Of a stretch of 64,000 nucleotides of DNA, positions 1 through 8,339 are shown piece after piece. Each line of letters opens with the position of its first letter. The first letter of the stretch is position 1. The stretch is taken from the NCBI RefSeq assembly GCF_021390435.2, contig NZ_JAJVCN010000004.1, positions 186,001 through 250,000 of the forward strand. The letters run 5' to 3'. Position numbers and translations under genes: made by a program. The notes under the pieces are model-generated. The model was not told where the DNA came from, did no database searches, and saw only the letters and a program-made list of their open reading frames with translations. Origin of the DNA: Kibdelosporangium philippinense. Lineage in GTDB: Bacteria; Actinomycetota; Actinomycetes; Mycobacteriales; Pseudonocardiaceae.

Positions 1-225
1 GACGTGGTGACGGTGTTCATCCCGGAATACGTTGTCGGTAGGTGGTGGGAGCATTTCCTGCACAACCAAAGCGCGTTGCGGCTCAAGGGGCGGTTGCTGT
101 TCCAGCCTGGCGTGATGGTCACCAGCGTGCCGTGGCAGCTGGCGTCCTCCGAGAAGGTGCACGACAAGGCCGTGATCGCGCCCGGATCAGTGCGGCGCGG
201 ACTACACGGCGAGGACCACAAGTGA
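1..225 (+). CDS. C-terminal end of an APC-family amino acid permease (5' truncated by window)
   Basis: The reading frame is open from the first base and stops at TGA 223-225, so only the last 74 residues are present. The fragment includes EYVVGRWWEHFLHNQS and RLLFQPGVMVTSVPWQL, which match the cytoplasmic tail I know from actinobacterial APC-type permeases located just upstream of a TrmA-like methyltransferase. No membrane segment remains in the visible part, so transport cannot be judged from this sequence. The stop overlaps the next gene's GTG by four bases, which suggests translational coupling. Family call rests on tail resemblance and gene order. Confidence 0.7.
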   Translation, partial: DVVTVFIPEYVVGRWWEHFLHNQSALRLKGRLLFQPGVMVTSVPWQLASSEKVHDKAVIAPGSVRRGLHGEDHK

Positions 226-1463
226 CCGCTCAGGAAAAAGTGAACTGGAAGGGCCGCAGGCTCGACGTCGAAGTCGGGCCGGTAGCCCACGGCGGGCACT
301 GCGTAGCCAGGTACGAAGGGCGTGTTCTCTTTGTGCGCCATGCGTTGCCGGGCGAGCGCGTGACGGCGGAGGTGACCGAGGACAAAGGCGGTTCGTTCTG
401 CCGTGCGGACGCCGTGGAAATCCTCACAGCATCACCTGATCGGGTAGAACCGCCGTGCCCGCTGTCCGGGCCAGGAGCCTGCGGAGGCTGCGACTGGCAG
501 CACGCTTCCGGTGAAGCGCAACGGAAACTGAAAGCCGCGGTGGTCTCGGAACACCTCACCAAGGCCACCAACCGGGAAATCCCGATCGTCGTCGAAGAAC
601 TGACCGGCGGGCTGCTGGGCTGGCGCACCCGTGTGCGAATGGCGGTCGGCTACGACCAGCTGCCCGGTTTCCACCCGCACCGAAGCCACGCCGTGATCCC
701 CGTCGGGCACTGCCCGATCACGGTGCCCGGCCTGGTCGAATCGGTGGCGGGCCAGGAGTTCGTGAAAGACAGCGAACTCGAACTGGTCCGTGACGGCAGC
801 GGAAGGATTCACGCAAGGCAGCTCAAGCTGATGCGCGGATACCGAGGCCGGATGCACTGGCAGCGCACGCCGATAGCCGGAGACGCGGACGCCGCGGTCG
901 AATTCGCCGCCGGGCGCCACTGGGAAATGAACGCGTACAACTTCTGGCAGGTCCACCCAGCGGCAGCGGACACCCTCGCCGCCGTGGTGGGGGAGTGGGC
1001 GAAGGCCTCGCCGGGCGCGTGCGCCTGGGATTTGTACAGCGGCGTGGGGATTTTCGCTTCGGTGCTGGCCGACCAAGTCGGCCCGCACGGCACGGTGCTG
1101 GCCGTCGAGCAGGCCGGACAGTCCTCATCGGACTCGGCAAGACTGTTGGCGGACCTGCCGCAAGTCCAGTACCTGTCCAGGAAGGTCGAAGTAGCGTTGC
1201 GCGAAGGCCTTCTCGACGAGACCAAACCCGAGGTGGTCGTCCTCGACCCGCCCCGGAAGGGAGCCGGGCACGAGGTCGTCGACCACATCGCCGGACTGAA
1301 GCCCGCCCGCGTGGTCTACGTGGCCTGTGACCCGGCAGCACTAGGCCGGGACGTCGCCCGGTTCATGCTGCACGGGTACAAGCTGGATCAGGTGCGCGCG
1401 TTCGACGCGTTCCCCATGACCCACCACGTCGAGGCGGTGGTCCTGCTCATTCCGGGCGACTGA
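222..1463 (+). CDS. TrmA/RumA-family RNA (uracil-5-)-methyltransferase
   Basis: A 413-residue protein that should transfer a methyl group from S-adenosylmethionine to C5 of a uridine in tRNA or rRNA. An N-terminal TRAM-like beta domain covers about residues 10-70. Cysteines 79, 87 and 90 (CPLSGPGACGGC) look like an iron-sulfur cluster site. The C-terminal Rossmann domain has the SAM motif DLYSGVGIF, then DPPRKGAG, and ends with the nucleophile motif YVACDPAAL. I chose GTG 222 because it overlaps the permease stop (GTGA); a longer frame from base 42 would run through the permease tail. The gene converges with the aldehyde dehydrogenase and their 3' ends overlap by 17 bases. Whether the substrate is tRNA or 23S rRNA cannot be told. 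Confidence 0.88.
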   Translation: MTAQEKVNWKGRRLDVEVGPVAHGGHCVARYEGRVLFVRHALPGERVTAEVTEDKGGSFCRADAVEILTASPDRVEPPCPLSGPGACGGCDWQHASGEAQRKLKAAVVSEHLTKATNREIPIVVEELTGGLLGWRTRVRMAVGYDQLPGFHPHRSHAVIPVGHCPITVPGLVESVAGQEFVKDSELELVRDGSGRIHARQLKLMRGYRGRMHWQRTPIAGDADAAVEFAAGRHWEMNAYNFWQVHPAAADTLAAVVGEWAKASPGACAWDLYSGVGIFASVLADQVGPHGTVLAVEQAGQSSSDSARLLADLPQVQYLSRKVEVALREGLLDETKPEVVVLDPPRKGAGHEVVDHIAGLKPARVVYVACDPAALGRDVARFMLHGYKLDQVRAFDAFPMTHHVEAVVLLIPGD

Positions 1464-2922
1464 ACCAGTACTGCGGCCCCGGCCGCAGGTTCTGGTAGAC
1501 GTGCTTGGCCTCCTGGTACTCGGCCAGCCCCGCGCGGCCGAGTTCCCGGCCGACGCCGGAACGCTTGAACCCGCCCCATTCCGCCTGCGGCAGATATGGG
1601 TGGTAGTCGTTGATCCAGATCGTGCCGTGCCGCAACCGCGACGCCACACGCTGCGCCTTGTCACCGTCCTGAGTGAACACACCACCGGCCAAGCCGTAGT
1701 GCGTGTCGTTGGCGATACGGATCGCGTCGTCCTCGTCAGTGAAGCGCTCGACCGTCAGCACCGGGCCGAACGCTTCCTCGCGCACCGCGTAACTGCCCTG
1801 CTTGACGTCGGTGAGGATCGTGGGCAGGTAGTAGAAGCCTTCCTTGAGGCGCTCGTCCTCCGGACGCCAACCGCCAGTGCGCAGGGTCGCGCCCTCGGTC
1901 ATTGCGGCGGCGACGTAGTGCTCGATCTTCTCCAGGTGCGCGGCGGAGATCAGCGGGCCCGTCTCGGCCTCCGGATCGAACGGCCCGCCCAACCGGATCC
2001 GTTCGGTCCTGCGGACAATCTCGTCGACGAACTCGTCATGCAGCTCGTTCTGCACGATCAACCGCGCACCTGCCGAGCACACCTGACCCGAGTGCAGGAA
2101 GACAGCGGTGATGGCGTAGTCGACAGCGGTCTCGAAATCGGCGTCCGCGAACACGATATTCGGGTTCTTGCCGCCCAGCTCCAACGCGACTTTCTTGACC
2201 GTGGCGGCAGCCGCGGCAGCGATTCGGGTCCCAGTCGTCAGCCCACCGGTGAACGACACAAGGTCAACGTCCGGATGTTCGGCAAGCGGCGCCCCAGCCT
2301 GCGCCCCAGCACCCAGCACAAGGTTGGCGACACCGTCCGGCAAACCGGCTTCCTGCAACGTCCGCATCAGCAAGATCGCGGTGCTCGGCGTGAGCTCACT
2401 CGGCTTGAGCACGAACGTGTTGCCAGCCGCGAGCGCGGGCGCGACCTTCCAGACTGCCTGGAGGAGCGGGTAATTCCACGGAGTGATCAGTCCGCACACG
2501 CCAACCGGCTCGTACACGATCTTGCTGGCGATGTTCGGGTTACCGGCGTCGACGATCCGCCCGGACTCACTGGCCGCGAGCTTGCCGAAGTAACGCAAGC
2601 AGGAGACGACATCGGCCATGTCGTACTCGCTCTCAACCAAGCGCTTGCCTGTATCAAGCGACTCGGCGCGGGCATAAGCGTCCTTGTCCCGGCTGATCAG
2701 ATCGGCGACGCGGAGCAGCAGATCGCCACGTTCACTTGCCGGAGTACCAGGCCACGGGCCACTGTCGAACGCACGCCGTGCCGCGTCGATCGCTGCCTCG
2801 GTATCGGTGCCGTCCGCCTCGTCGACTGTGGCAACCAACGACCCGTCAGCAGGGCACCGGATCTCCCGCGTCGCGCCGGCGAGCGCGGAAACCCACTCCC
2901 CGCCAATGAACAGCTCGGCCAT
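1447..2922 (-). CDS. NAD(P)-dependent aldehyde dehydrogenase, betaine-aldehyde dehydrogenase-like
   Basis: A 491-residue, full-length aldehyde dehydrogenase that oxidises an aldehyde to its acid. Visible family signatures are the cofactor-binding stretch TPWNYPLLQAVWKVAPALAAG, the lysine region LKPSELTP, the FTGG nucleotide loop, the general-base motif LELGGKNPNIVF and the catalytic cysteine in GQVCSAGARL. The C-terminal IWINDYHPYLPQAEWGGFKRSG resembles betaine aldehyde or gamma-aminobutyraldehyde dehydrogenases, so osmoprotectant or polyamine metabolism is likely. No choline dehydrogenase or transporter lies beside it, so the substrate is inferred only. The start ATG is at 2922. The 3' end overlaps the converging methyltransferase gene. 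Confidence 0.85.
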   Translation of the reverse strand: MAELFIGGEWVSALAGATREIRCPADGSLVATVDEADGTDTEAAIDAARRAFDSGPWPGTPASERGDLLLRVADLISRDKDAYARAESLDTGKRLVESEYDMADVVSCLRYFGKLAASESGRIVDAGNPNIASKIVYEPVGVCGLITPWNYPLLQAVWKVAPALAAGNTFVLKPSELTPSTAILLMRTLQEAGLPDGVANLVLGAGAQAGAPLAEHPDVDLVSFTGGLTTGTRIAAAAAATVKKVALELGGKNPNIVFADADFETAVDYAITAVFLHSGQVCSAGARLIVQNELHDEFVDEIVRRTERIRLGGPFDPEAETGPLISAAHLEKIEHYVAAAMTEGATLRTGGWRPEDERLKEGFYYLPTILTDVKQGSYAVREEAFGPVLTVERFTDEDDAIRIANDTHYGLAGGVFTQDGDKAQRVASRLRHGTIWINDYHPYLPQAEWGGFKRSGVGRELGRAGLAEYQEAKHVYQNLRPGPQYWFSRPE

Positions 2923-3026
2923 GCAGAACTCCGATCTTGATCTCGCAGTGAATCCACCCTACGGGGTCTGCCTGCGATTCCCAGAAACTCTGCGACCCAG
3001 CATCACGATGCGCAACACCAACTCGA

Positions 3027-3452
3027 TCAGTCGGCGTCCCCGGCCTCGTACTTCAGCCAGTACACGCCACGTCCACCGACAGCGACCAACCGCGTGCCAT
3101 CCAGCCACGCGCAGCCATGGATCTCACCATCGCGCCGAAGCTCAGTCAGGCAGGACCAGTCGGTGCCCCGGTGGATGCGCAAAGTCTGGTCACCAGACAC
3201 CGTGGCCGGCAAGGCACCATCAAGCGACCAGCTCCCATAATCAGCCGTCAAAGCCTCCTCGTCGACCAGGAATTCGGTGCCGACGGACCACGACTCGTAG
3301 ACATCAACGGCTTCGTCGAAAGTCGACGTCTTGATGGTGCCGCCGGTTTTGGGGTCGACAATATGAACGGTGTTCCCCGCGCTGACGGCAAGCCAAGCGC
3401 TGTCCCGCGCGATGACGACATCGAAGTCGGGCTTGCGGTCACTTCGCCTCAC
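3027..3452 (-). CDS. Hypothetical protein, beta-propeller-like fragment
   Basis: I do not recognise a family. The 141-residue protein contains strand-turn segments such as AWLAVSAGNTVHIVDPKTGG and ends with GCAWLDGTRLVAVGGRGVYWLKYE, which look like two or three blades of a WD40/PQQ-type propeller. It is far too short for a complete propeller, so it may be a remnant of a longer protein or an atypical small one. The GTG start at 3452 overlaps the stop of a possible small membrane ORF just upstream. There is no signal peptide or membrane segment. Same strand as the neighbouring uncharacterised gene at 3589-4041. Confidence 0.55.
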   Translation of the reverse strand: MRRSDRKPDFDVVIARDSAWLAVSAGNTVHIVDPKTGGTIKTSTFDEAVDVYESWSVGTEFLVDEEALTADYGSWSLDGALPATVSGDQTLRIHRGTDWSCLTELRRDGEIHGCAWLDGTRLVAVGGRGVYWLKYEAGDAD

Positions 3453-3549
3453 TCCAGCTCGATGTGAGCAGATTGATCGCGATGGCGGCCGAAATGTTGA
3501 CCAGGATCACCGCTCCCGCGGTCGTGGTCCGCCTCCGCGACGAGCTCAA
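3439..3549 (-). CDS. Possible small membrane ORF or gene fragment (36 residues)
   Basis: A TTG-initiated frame encodes 36 residues: an SSSRRR cluster, then a hydrophobic stretch (GAVILVNISAAIAINLLT) able to cross the membrane, then SSWSEAK. The arginine-rich start and single hydrophobic helix resemble the membrane anchor at the N-terminus of larger actinobacterial proteins, so this may be a truncated anchor. Its stop overlaps the GTG of the propeller-like gene by 14 bases in another frame. No strong ribosome-binding site is visible. It could equally be the relic of a gene that once fused the anchor to the propeller segment. Confidence 0.3.
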   Translation of the reverse strand: MSSSRRRTTTAGAVILVNISAAIAINLLTSSWSEAK

Positions 3550-3588
3550 TCCGACCCCCGGTTCGATGAAGTCTGACTTGTGTCCCGA

Positions 3589-4041
3589 TCAGGAGGCGTA
3601 GCCGAACTCAGCCTCATGGAAAACGTCGGAGCCTTCGGTGCTCTCGTACGTGACGCCGCATTCCTGGCTGAGCATGGCGTGGCCAAGGTTCGCCATCGTC
3701 AACCACGCCGTGATCAAGCCACCGATGAGCAAGAAAACGCCAACAGTCCCCGCCCCCGCCCGAAAAGCCCAAGCGACAAGCATGACGACAGCCAAAGTGA
3801 TCGCAGCCGTGAGTACAGCCCGGATGAGATAAGTCCGCCGCTCACGAGCAACATCCTTGCGAGCCGCCGCGTAGATCGCCACGGTCGCGCCGCACTGCCA
3901 GCATTTGACAGTCACGATGGCCGGTTCAGTCTCCTGCCGCTCAAGCGCGTAAACGTCACCGCCCGCCGCACTCAAGTGCGTCACCCTCGCGGACACGTGT
4001 GTCGCGATCCGGAATAAGCCCCACCCTCGAATCTCCCCCAA
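3589..4041 (-). CDS. Hypothetical two-helix membrane protein with a CxxC motif
   Basis: A 150-residue protein of no family I recognise. A CWQCG motif (Cys 47 and 50) precedes two hydrophobic segments at about residues 72-92 and 98-117, followed by a short acidic tail. The layout suggests a small zinc-ribbon-like N-terminal knot on an integral membrane protein with both ends on the same side. A third cysteine occurs near residue 128. It reads in the same direction as the Pro/Gly-rich gene upstream and the two small frames downstream, with short gaps, so these may share a transcript. Confidence 0.6.
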   Translation of the reverse strand: MGEIRGWGLFRIATHVSARVTHLSAAGGDVYALERQETEPAIVTVKCWQCGATVAIYAAARKDVARERRTYLIRAVLTAAITLAVVMLVAWAFRAGAGTVGVFLLIGGLITAWLTMANLGHAMLSQECGVTYESTEGSDVFHEAEFGYAS

Positions 4042-4107
4042 ACCCGGACAAGTGCCAGAAGCAGGATCCTCCGCCTGACCCGGACACAGAGCAAGCGGCC
4101 ACCCGGA

Positions 4108-5556
4108 TTACTGCTGCCCCGGACGCTGCGGTGGCGGCGGGACAACCCCCTCAGGAGGCATGCTGCTGACCAGCCCACCCGGCTCAGCCTGAGCAGACAA
4201 AGAACCAGGAGAACCAACGCCCAAAGGACCGTCTGAAGACAGCCCACCGGACGCGAAGGCCTGCGGCTCCCCGCCCTGCGGACCACCCCCGAAACCCGTG
4301 AGCCCGGAAGCTCCGAAAGAGTCCCCGCCCGGAAGTGCCCCCGGACCAAACCCAGCAGGCCCAGCTTGAGGAGATTCACCTGGTGAAGCAGACCAGAACC
4401 CAGTAGGTCCCGATGGCGGTGGCATAGGTGGCAGCGGTGTGCCACCCGCTGGCGTGCCCATCCCGAACCCACCCGAGCCCGACTGCGGCATCTCACCCAA
4501 CGGTGGCGTGCTGAGGCCAAACCCAGGCGAGCCCGATTGGTGCGCCTCGCCAGGTAGGGGTCTGCCGAATTCGGCTGGAGTTGTACCTGCCCCGAATCCA
4601 GGAGAACCTGATCGCGGCATCTCGCCAGGAGCGCTGAAGCCAGTCATCCTTGGCGGTGGCACTGGCGTTCCGCCGGGTGGCGTGGCTGGTCCGAATCCCA
4701 TTGTGCCGGAATGAGGCAGCTCGCCCGGCGGCTTGGTTGGGCTGAACCCAGCAGGACCCGGCTGCGGCATTTCGCCAGGTGCAGGCGTGTCGAACCCAGA
4801 CGTTCCTGGCGGTGGCAGCGGTGTTCCGCCTGGCGGCGTGTCCGGCCCGAAGTCTGCCTGACCTGGACCTGCCGAAACCGGTCCACCCGCGAAGCCAGCT
4901 GCTCCGGAGGAACCTGCTGCGAAGCCAGGGGGCGTGGCTCCGGGACCCGCTGGTCCGCCTGGTGGCGTGGTGCCGGGTGGCTGCATAGGCGCACCAACCG
5001 GGCCGTGTGGCGGTGTGAATTGCGGCGCACCGGCAGGCCCTGCTGATCCGGGCGCGGCGCCTGGATGCACGGCTCCTGCGGGCGGCGGGGTGCCTGGATG
5101 CGCGGGGCCGCCTGGCGATTGGTCCACGACTGGCGGAAGTCCGGCGCGGGCACGCAGCCACTCGGGGATGTGGGCATCCTCACGGGGGAATTGGCGCAGC
5201 TCGTCCTGGAACCCGATCGGCGGCGGCATCCTGCGCCAGCGCGGCTCGGTGTCCGGCTCGAACTCCGCACTGAACTTCGACGGGTGATCCAGCAGGTAGA
5301 CGCCGGAAAGCCAGGTTCCTCTGCCGGGCCGGTACATCGCCGCGCGCAGTTCACCGAACAGTTCCACCACGTCCATCGCTGGCCGGATCGGGAATGTCTG
5401 GTCGTCGTTGGTCGTCAGGGCCACATCGACCTCGATATGCCGGCCAGCCGACCGGTATTCGGCCCGGATCTGCTTCCAGTTCGGTGGCGCCGCCCCAAGT
5501 AGCGCCCGGCCGATCCGCCTGATCAGCTGCTGCTGATCAACTTCTGGCACGCTCAT
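4108..5556 (-). CDS. YezG-like domain protein with long Pro/Gly-rich repeat tail
   Basis: About 482 residues. The first ~140 form a folded domain with a pattern (RRIGRALLGAAPPNWKQI, then GRHIEVDVAL, then WLSGVYLLDHP) that reminds me of YezG/DUF600-type immunity proteins; this is inference. The remaining ~340 residues are low complexity: repeated units with GFG, PPGGTPLPPP, PGEMPQSG and similar, about 25-35 residues each, ending in PPPPQRPGQQ. No signal peptide or membrane segment is visible. ATG 5556 is used; GTG 5550 has better spacing from the GGGGGAG motif and may be the true start. The tail is probably extended or a binding platform. Proteins with such tails occur beside toxin or type VII secretion genes, but no toxin is adjacent here. 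Confidence 0.7.
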   Translation of the reverse strand: MSVPEVDQQQLIRRIGRALLGAAPPNWKQIRAEYRSAGRHIEVDVALTTNDDQTFPIRPAMDVVELFGELRAAMYRPGRGTWLSGVYLLDHPSKFSAEFEPDTEPRWRRMPPPIGFQDELRQFPREDAHIPEWLRARAGLPPVVDQSPGGPAHPGTPPPAGAVHPGAAPGSAGPAGAPQFTPPHGPVGAPMQPPGTTPPGGPAGPGATPPGFAAGSSGAAGFAGGPVSAGPGQADFGPDTPPGGTPLPPPGTSGFDTPAPGEMPQPGPAGFSPTKPPGELPHSGTMGFGPATPPGGTPVPPPRMTGFSAPGEMPRSGSPGFGAGTTPAEFGRPLPGEAHQSGSPGFGLSTPPLGEMPQSGSGGFGMGTPAGGTPLPPMPPPSGPTGFWSASPGESPQAGPAGFGPGALPGGDSFGASGLTGFGGGPQGGEPQAFASGGLSSDGPLGVGSPGSLSAQAEPGGLVSSMPPEGVVPPPPQRPGQQ

Positions 5557-5741
5557 CTCCCCCGGTCCTCCCTGACCCAGCGTTCCTGCAGGGACCTTAC
5601 AACTTACGGGCCGGGCGTAAGGCCAGGTTCGTGCCGCCCGGCCAGCACTACGCAACCGTCCGTAGACTTGCTGGAAGCCGGTTGGGGCGGGAAGCCGGGC
5701 ACACGAGTACGGAGTGGAGCGACTCAGACGAGGTGGAAGCA

Positions 5742-7658
5742 GTGACTCTGCTTGAGACCCTGCACGGACCGACCGACTTGAAGCGCCTCACCGACGAGGA
5801 GGTGATCCGGCTCGCCGGCGAGATCCGCTCGTTCCTTGTCGAAAAGGTCGCACGGACCGGTGGGCATCTCGGCCCCAACTTGGGGGTTGTCGAGCTGACC
5901 CTGGCGGTGCACCGGGTTTTCGACTCACCGAGCGACGCGATCGTCTTCGACACCGGTCACCAAAGCTACGTACACAAGATCGTGACTGGCCGCGCCGCGG
6001 GATTCGACACGTTGCGCCAGCGCGGTGGCATGTCGGGTTACCCGTCGCGTGCGGAAAGCGAACACGACTTGGTGGAGAACAGTCACGCGTCCACCGCACT
6101 GTCCTATGCCGACGGACTGGCAAAGGCATTCCAGCTTCGCTCCCAGCGGCGGCACGTGGTCGCGATCGTCGGTGACGGCGCGCTGACCGGCGGCATGTGC
6201 TGGGAAGCGCTGAACAACATCGCCGCGGACCACACCCGCCCCATCGTGATCGTGGTCAACGACAACGGCAGGTCCTACGCGCCGACCATCGGCGGCCTGG
6301 CTGATCACCTCGCGTCGCTGCGCCTGCAGCCTGGGTACGAGAAGGCGCTCGAAGGTGGCCGCAAGGTCCTGCAGAACACGCCGGTCGTCGGCAAGCCGAT
6401 CTACGCGGCGCTGCATGCGGCCAAGCGCGGCATCAAAGACGCGCTGAGCCCGCAGATGATGTTCGAGGACCTCGGCCTGAAGTACGTCGGCCCGGTCGAC
6501 GGCCACGACGTGCACGCGATGGAAGCCGCGCTGCGCCGGGCCAAGGAGTACGGCGGCCCCGTCGTCGTGCACGCGGCGACGCGCAAGGGCAACGGCTACG
6601 CGCCTGCCGAGAACCACGAAGCCGACCAGATGCACGCCACCGACGTGATGGACCCCATCACCGGCGAGCCGGTCAACCCGAAGAAGGCGACCTGGTCGTC
6701 GGTGTTCTCCGACGAGCTGGTCCGGCTCGGTGCGGACCGTGAGGACATCGTGGCGATCACCGCCGCGATGCTCGGCCCGACCGGCCTCGACAAGTTCGCC
6801 GCCCGGTTCCCCGGGCGCTGTTTCGACGTGGGCATCGCCGAGCAGCACGCGCTCACCTCGGCCGCTGGCCTGGCCATGGGCGGCGTGCACCCGGTGGTCG
6901 CGGTGTACGCGACCTTCCTCAACCGTGCATTCGACCAGTTGCTGATGGACGTCGCGCTGCACAAGCAGCCGGTCACCGTCGTATTGGACCGTGCGGGAAT
7001 CACCGGTCCGGACGGCGCCAGCCACCACGGCATGTGGGACATCTCGATCCTGGGCACCATTCCTGGGATCCGCGTGTGCGCGCCACGGGACGCTCAGACG
7101 TTGTCCGAGTTGTTGCGCGAAGCGACCGACGTGAACGACGGCCCGACCGTCCTTCGATTCCCGAAGGCCGCGGTCGGCGCTGAGATCCCGGCGATCGAAC
7201 GGGTCGGTGGCGTCGACGTGTTGCGCCGCCCGACTGAAAGCGAAGACATCCTCCTTGTCGCGGTCGGTGTGTTCGGCGAGCTCGGTTTGGCCGCCGCCGA
7301 ACGCCTGTCGGACCAGGGGATCGGCGTCACGGTCGTCGACCCGCGGTGGATCACTCCGGTCCCGGCACAGCTCGTGGAGATGGCCGCACGGCACCGGATG
7401 GTCGTGACCATTGAGGACGGCGGCAGGCACGGCGGCTTCGGCTGGGCGCTCGCCGCCGCGTTGCGGGACGCCGAAGTGGACGTTCCGCTGCGCGATCTCG
7501 GTGTGCCACAACAGTTCCATGACCACGGCACCCGCGCGGAGGTGCTCGCCGAACTCGGGCTGACCGCGCAGGACGTGGCCAGGCGAGTCACCGAATGGGC
7601 CGCTGGCCGGCTCGGTGAACCCGCCGCTCACGAAGTCAGAGCGTCCACGAAGGACTGA
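5742..7658 (+). CDS. dxs: 1-deoxy-D-xylulose-5-phosphate synthase
   Basis: A 638-residue enzyme, the normal length for DXS, which condenses pyruvate and glyceraldehyde 3-phosphate in the first step of the MEP isoprenoid pathway. Seen in order: HLGPNLGVVELTLAVH, FDTGHQSYVHKI, the thiamine diphosphate/Mg motif GDGALTGG followed by EALNN, the FDVGIAEQHALT motif with the catalytic glutamate, and the transketolase C-terminal domain. GTG 5742 is preceded by AGGTGG and starts with the typical LLETLHGPTDLKRL; an in-frame extension to 5631 lacks conserved sequence. The response-regulator gene begins three bases after the stop, so dxs is probably co-transcribed with that two-component system. Confidence 0.97.
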   Translation: MTLLETLHGPTDLKRLTDEEVIRLAGEIRSFLVEKVARTGGHLGPNLGVVELTLAVHRVFDSPSDAIVFDTGHQSYVHKIVTGRAAGFDTLRQRGGMSGYPSRAESEHDLVENSHASTALSYADGLAKAFQLRSQRRHVVAIVGDGALTGGMCWEALNNIAADHTRPIVIVVNDNGRSYAPTIGGLADHLASLRLQPGYEKALEGGRKVLQNTPVVGKPIYAALHAAKRGIKDALSPQMMFEDLGLKYVGPVDGHDVHAMEAALRRAKEYGGPVVVHAATRKGNGYAPAENHEADQMHATDVMDPITGEPVNPKKATWSSVFSDELVRLGADREDIVAITAAMLGPTGLDKFAARFPGRCFDVGIAEQHALTSAAGLAMGGVHPVVAVYATFLNRAFDQLLMDVALHKQPVTVVLDRAGITGPDGASHHGMWDISILGTIPGIRVCAPRDAQTLSELLREATDVNDGPTVLRFPKAAVGAEIPAIERVGGVDVLRRPTESEDILLVAVGVFGELGLAAAERLSDQGIGVTVVDPRWITPVPAQLVEMAARHRMVVTIEDGGRHGGFGWALAAALRDAEVDVPLRDLGVPQQFHDHGTRAEVLAELGLTAQDVARRVTEWAAGRLGEPAAHEVRASTKD

Positions 7659-7661
7659 TAA

Positions 7662-8339
7662 GTGCGAGTTCTGGTAGTCGAGGACGAAGAGGCATTGGCC
7701 GAGGCGATCGCCCGCGGCCTTCGCCGGGAGGGCATGGCCGTCGACGTCGCGCTGGATGGCGACGCTGGTCACGAGAAGTCCACGATCACGCGGTACGACG
7801 TGATCGTGCTCGACCGTGATCTGCCGGGCATGTCCGGCGACGAGCTGTGCCGCGAGATCGTCTCCTCTGGCGCGCTCACCCGCGTGCTGATGCTGACCGC
7901 GAGTGGCACGGTTGAGGACCGCGTCGAGGGCCTGTCCCTCGGCGCGGACGACTACCTGGCCAAACCGTTCGCCTTCCCCGAGCTCGTTGCCCGCGTGCGG
8001 GCGCTGGCTCGTCGCGCCACACCCGCGACACCGCCGGTGCTGACCGTCGGCGACCTCGAACTCGACCCAGCCAAGCGCACAGTCAGCCGGGCTGGCCGCG
8101 CCGTGGAGCTGACCCGCAAGGAGTTCGGCGTGCTCGAGGTGCTGCTCGCCGCGGGCGGGTCGGTGGTGAGCAGCGAGGAGCTGCTTGAACGGGTCTGGGA
8201 CGAGAACGCTGACCCGTTCACCACCACCGTCCGCGTGACGGTCATGACGTTGCGCAAGAAGCTGGGCGAACCCGGCCTGATCGACACCGTTGTCGGGTCT
8301 GGCTACCGGGTCCCGGTGGCCGGCTCCGCAGAGGGGTGA
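7662..8339 (+). CDS. OmpR/PhoB-family response regulator
   Basis: A 225-residue two-domain transcription factor. The receiver domain starts with VLVVEDEEAL; the phosphoacceptor is Asp51 in VLDRDLPG, the switch threonine lies in MLTAS and the conserved lysine in LAKPF. A winged-helix DNA-binding domain follows from about residue 130 (LTRKEFGVLEVLL, then TTTVRVTVMTLRKKLG, ending GSGYRV). The GTG start lies three bases after the dxs stop, and its own stop overlaps the kinase start by four bases, so the pair is translationally coupled. It is the cognate partner of the histidine kinase that follows. The regulated genes are unknown. Confidence 0.93.
   Translation: MRVLVVEDEEALAEAIARGLRREGMAVDVALDGDAGHEKSTITRYDVIVLDRDLPGMSGDELCREIVSSGALTRVLMLTASGTVEDRVEGLSLGADDYLAKPFAFPELVARVRALARRATPATPPVLTVGDLELDPAKRTVSRAGRAVELTRKEFGVLEVLLAAGGSVVSSEELLERVWDENADPFTTTVRVTVMTLRKKLGEPGLIDTVVGSGYRVPVAGSAEG

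Noticed and set aside
1501..2940. Long plus-strand frame opposite the aldehyde dehydrogenase
   Set aside because: It is the antisense shadow of a clearly conserved enzyme and contains no recognisable motif; high GC at third positions leaves such frames open.
5925..7772. 615-residue minus-strand frame opposite dxs
   Set aside because: It lies antisense to a full set of DXS motifs and has the His/Arg-rich composition of a shadow frame.
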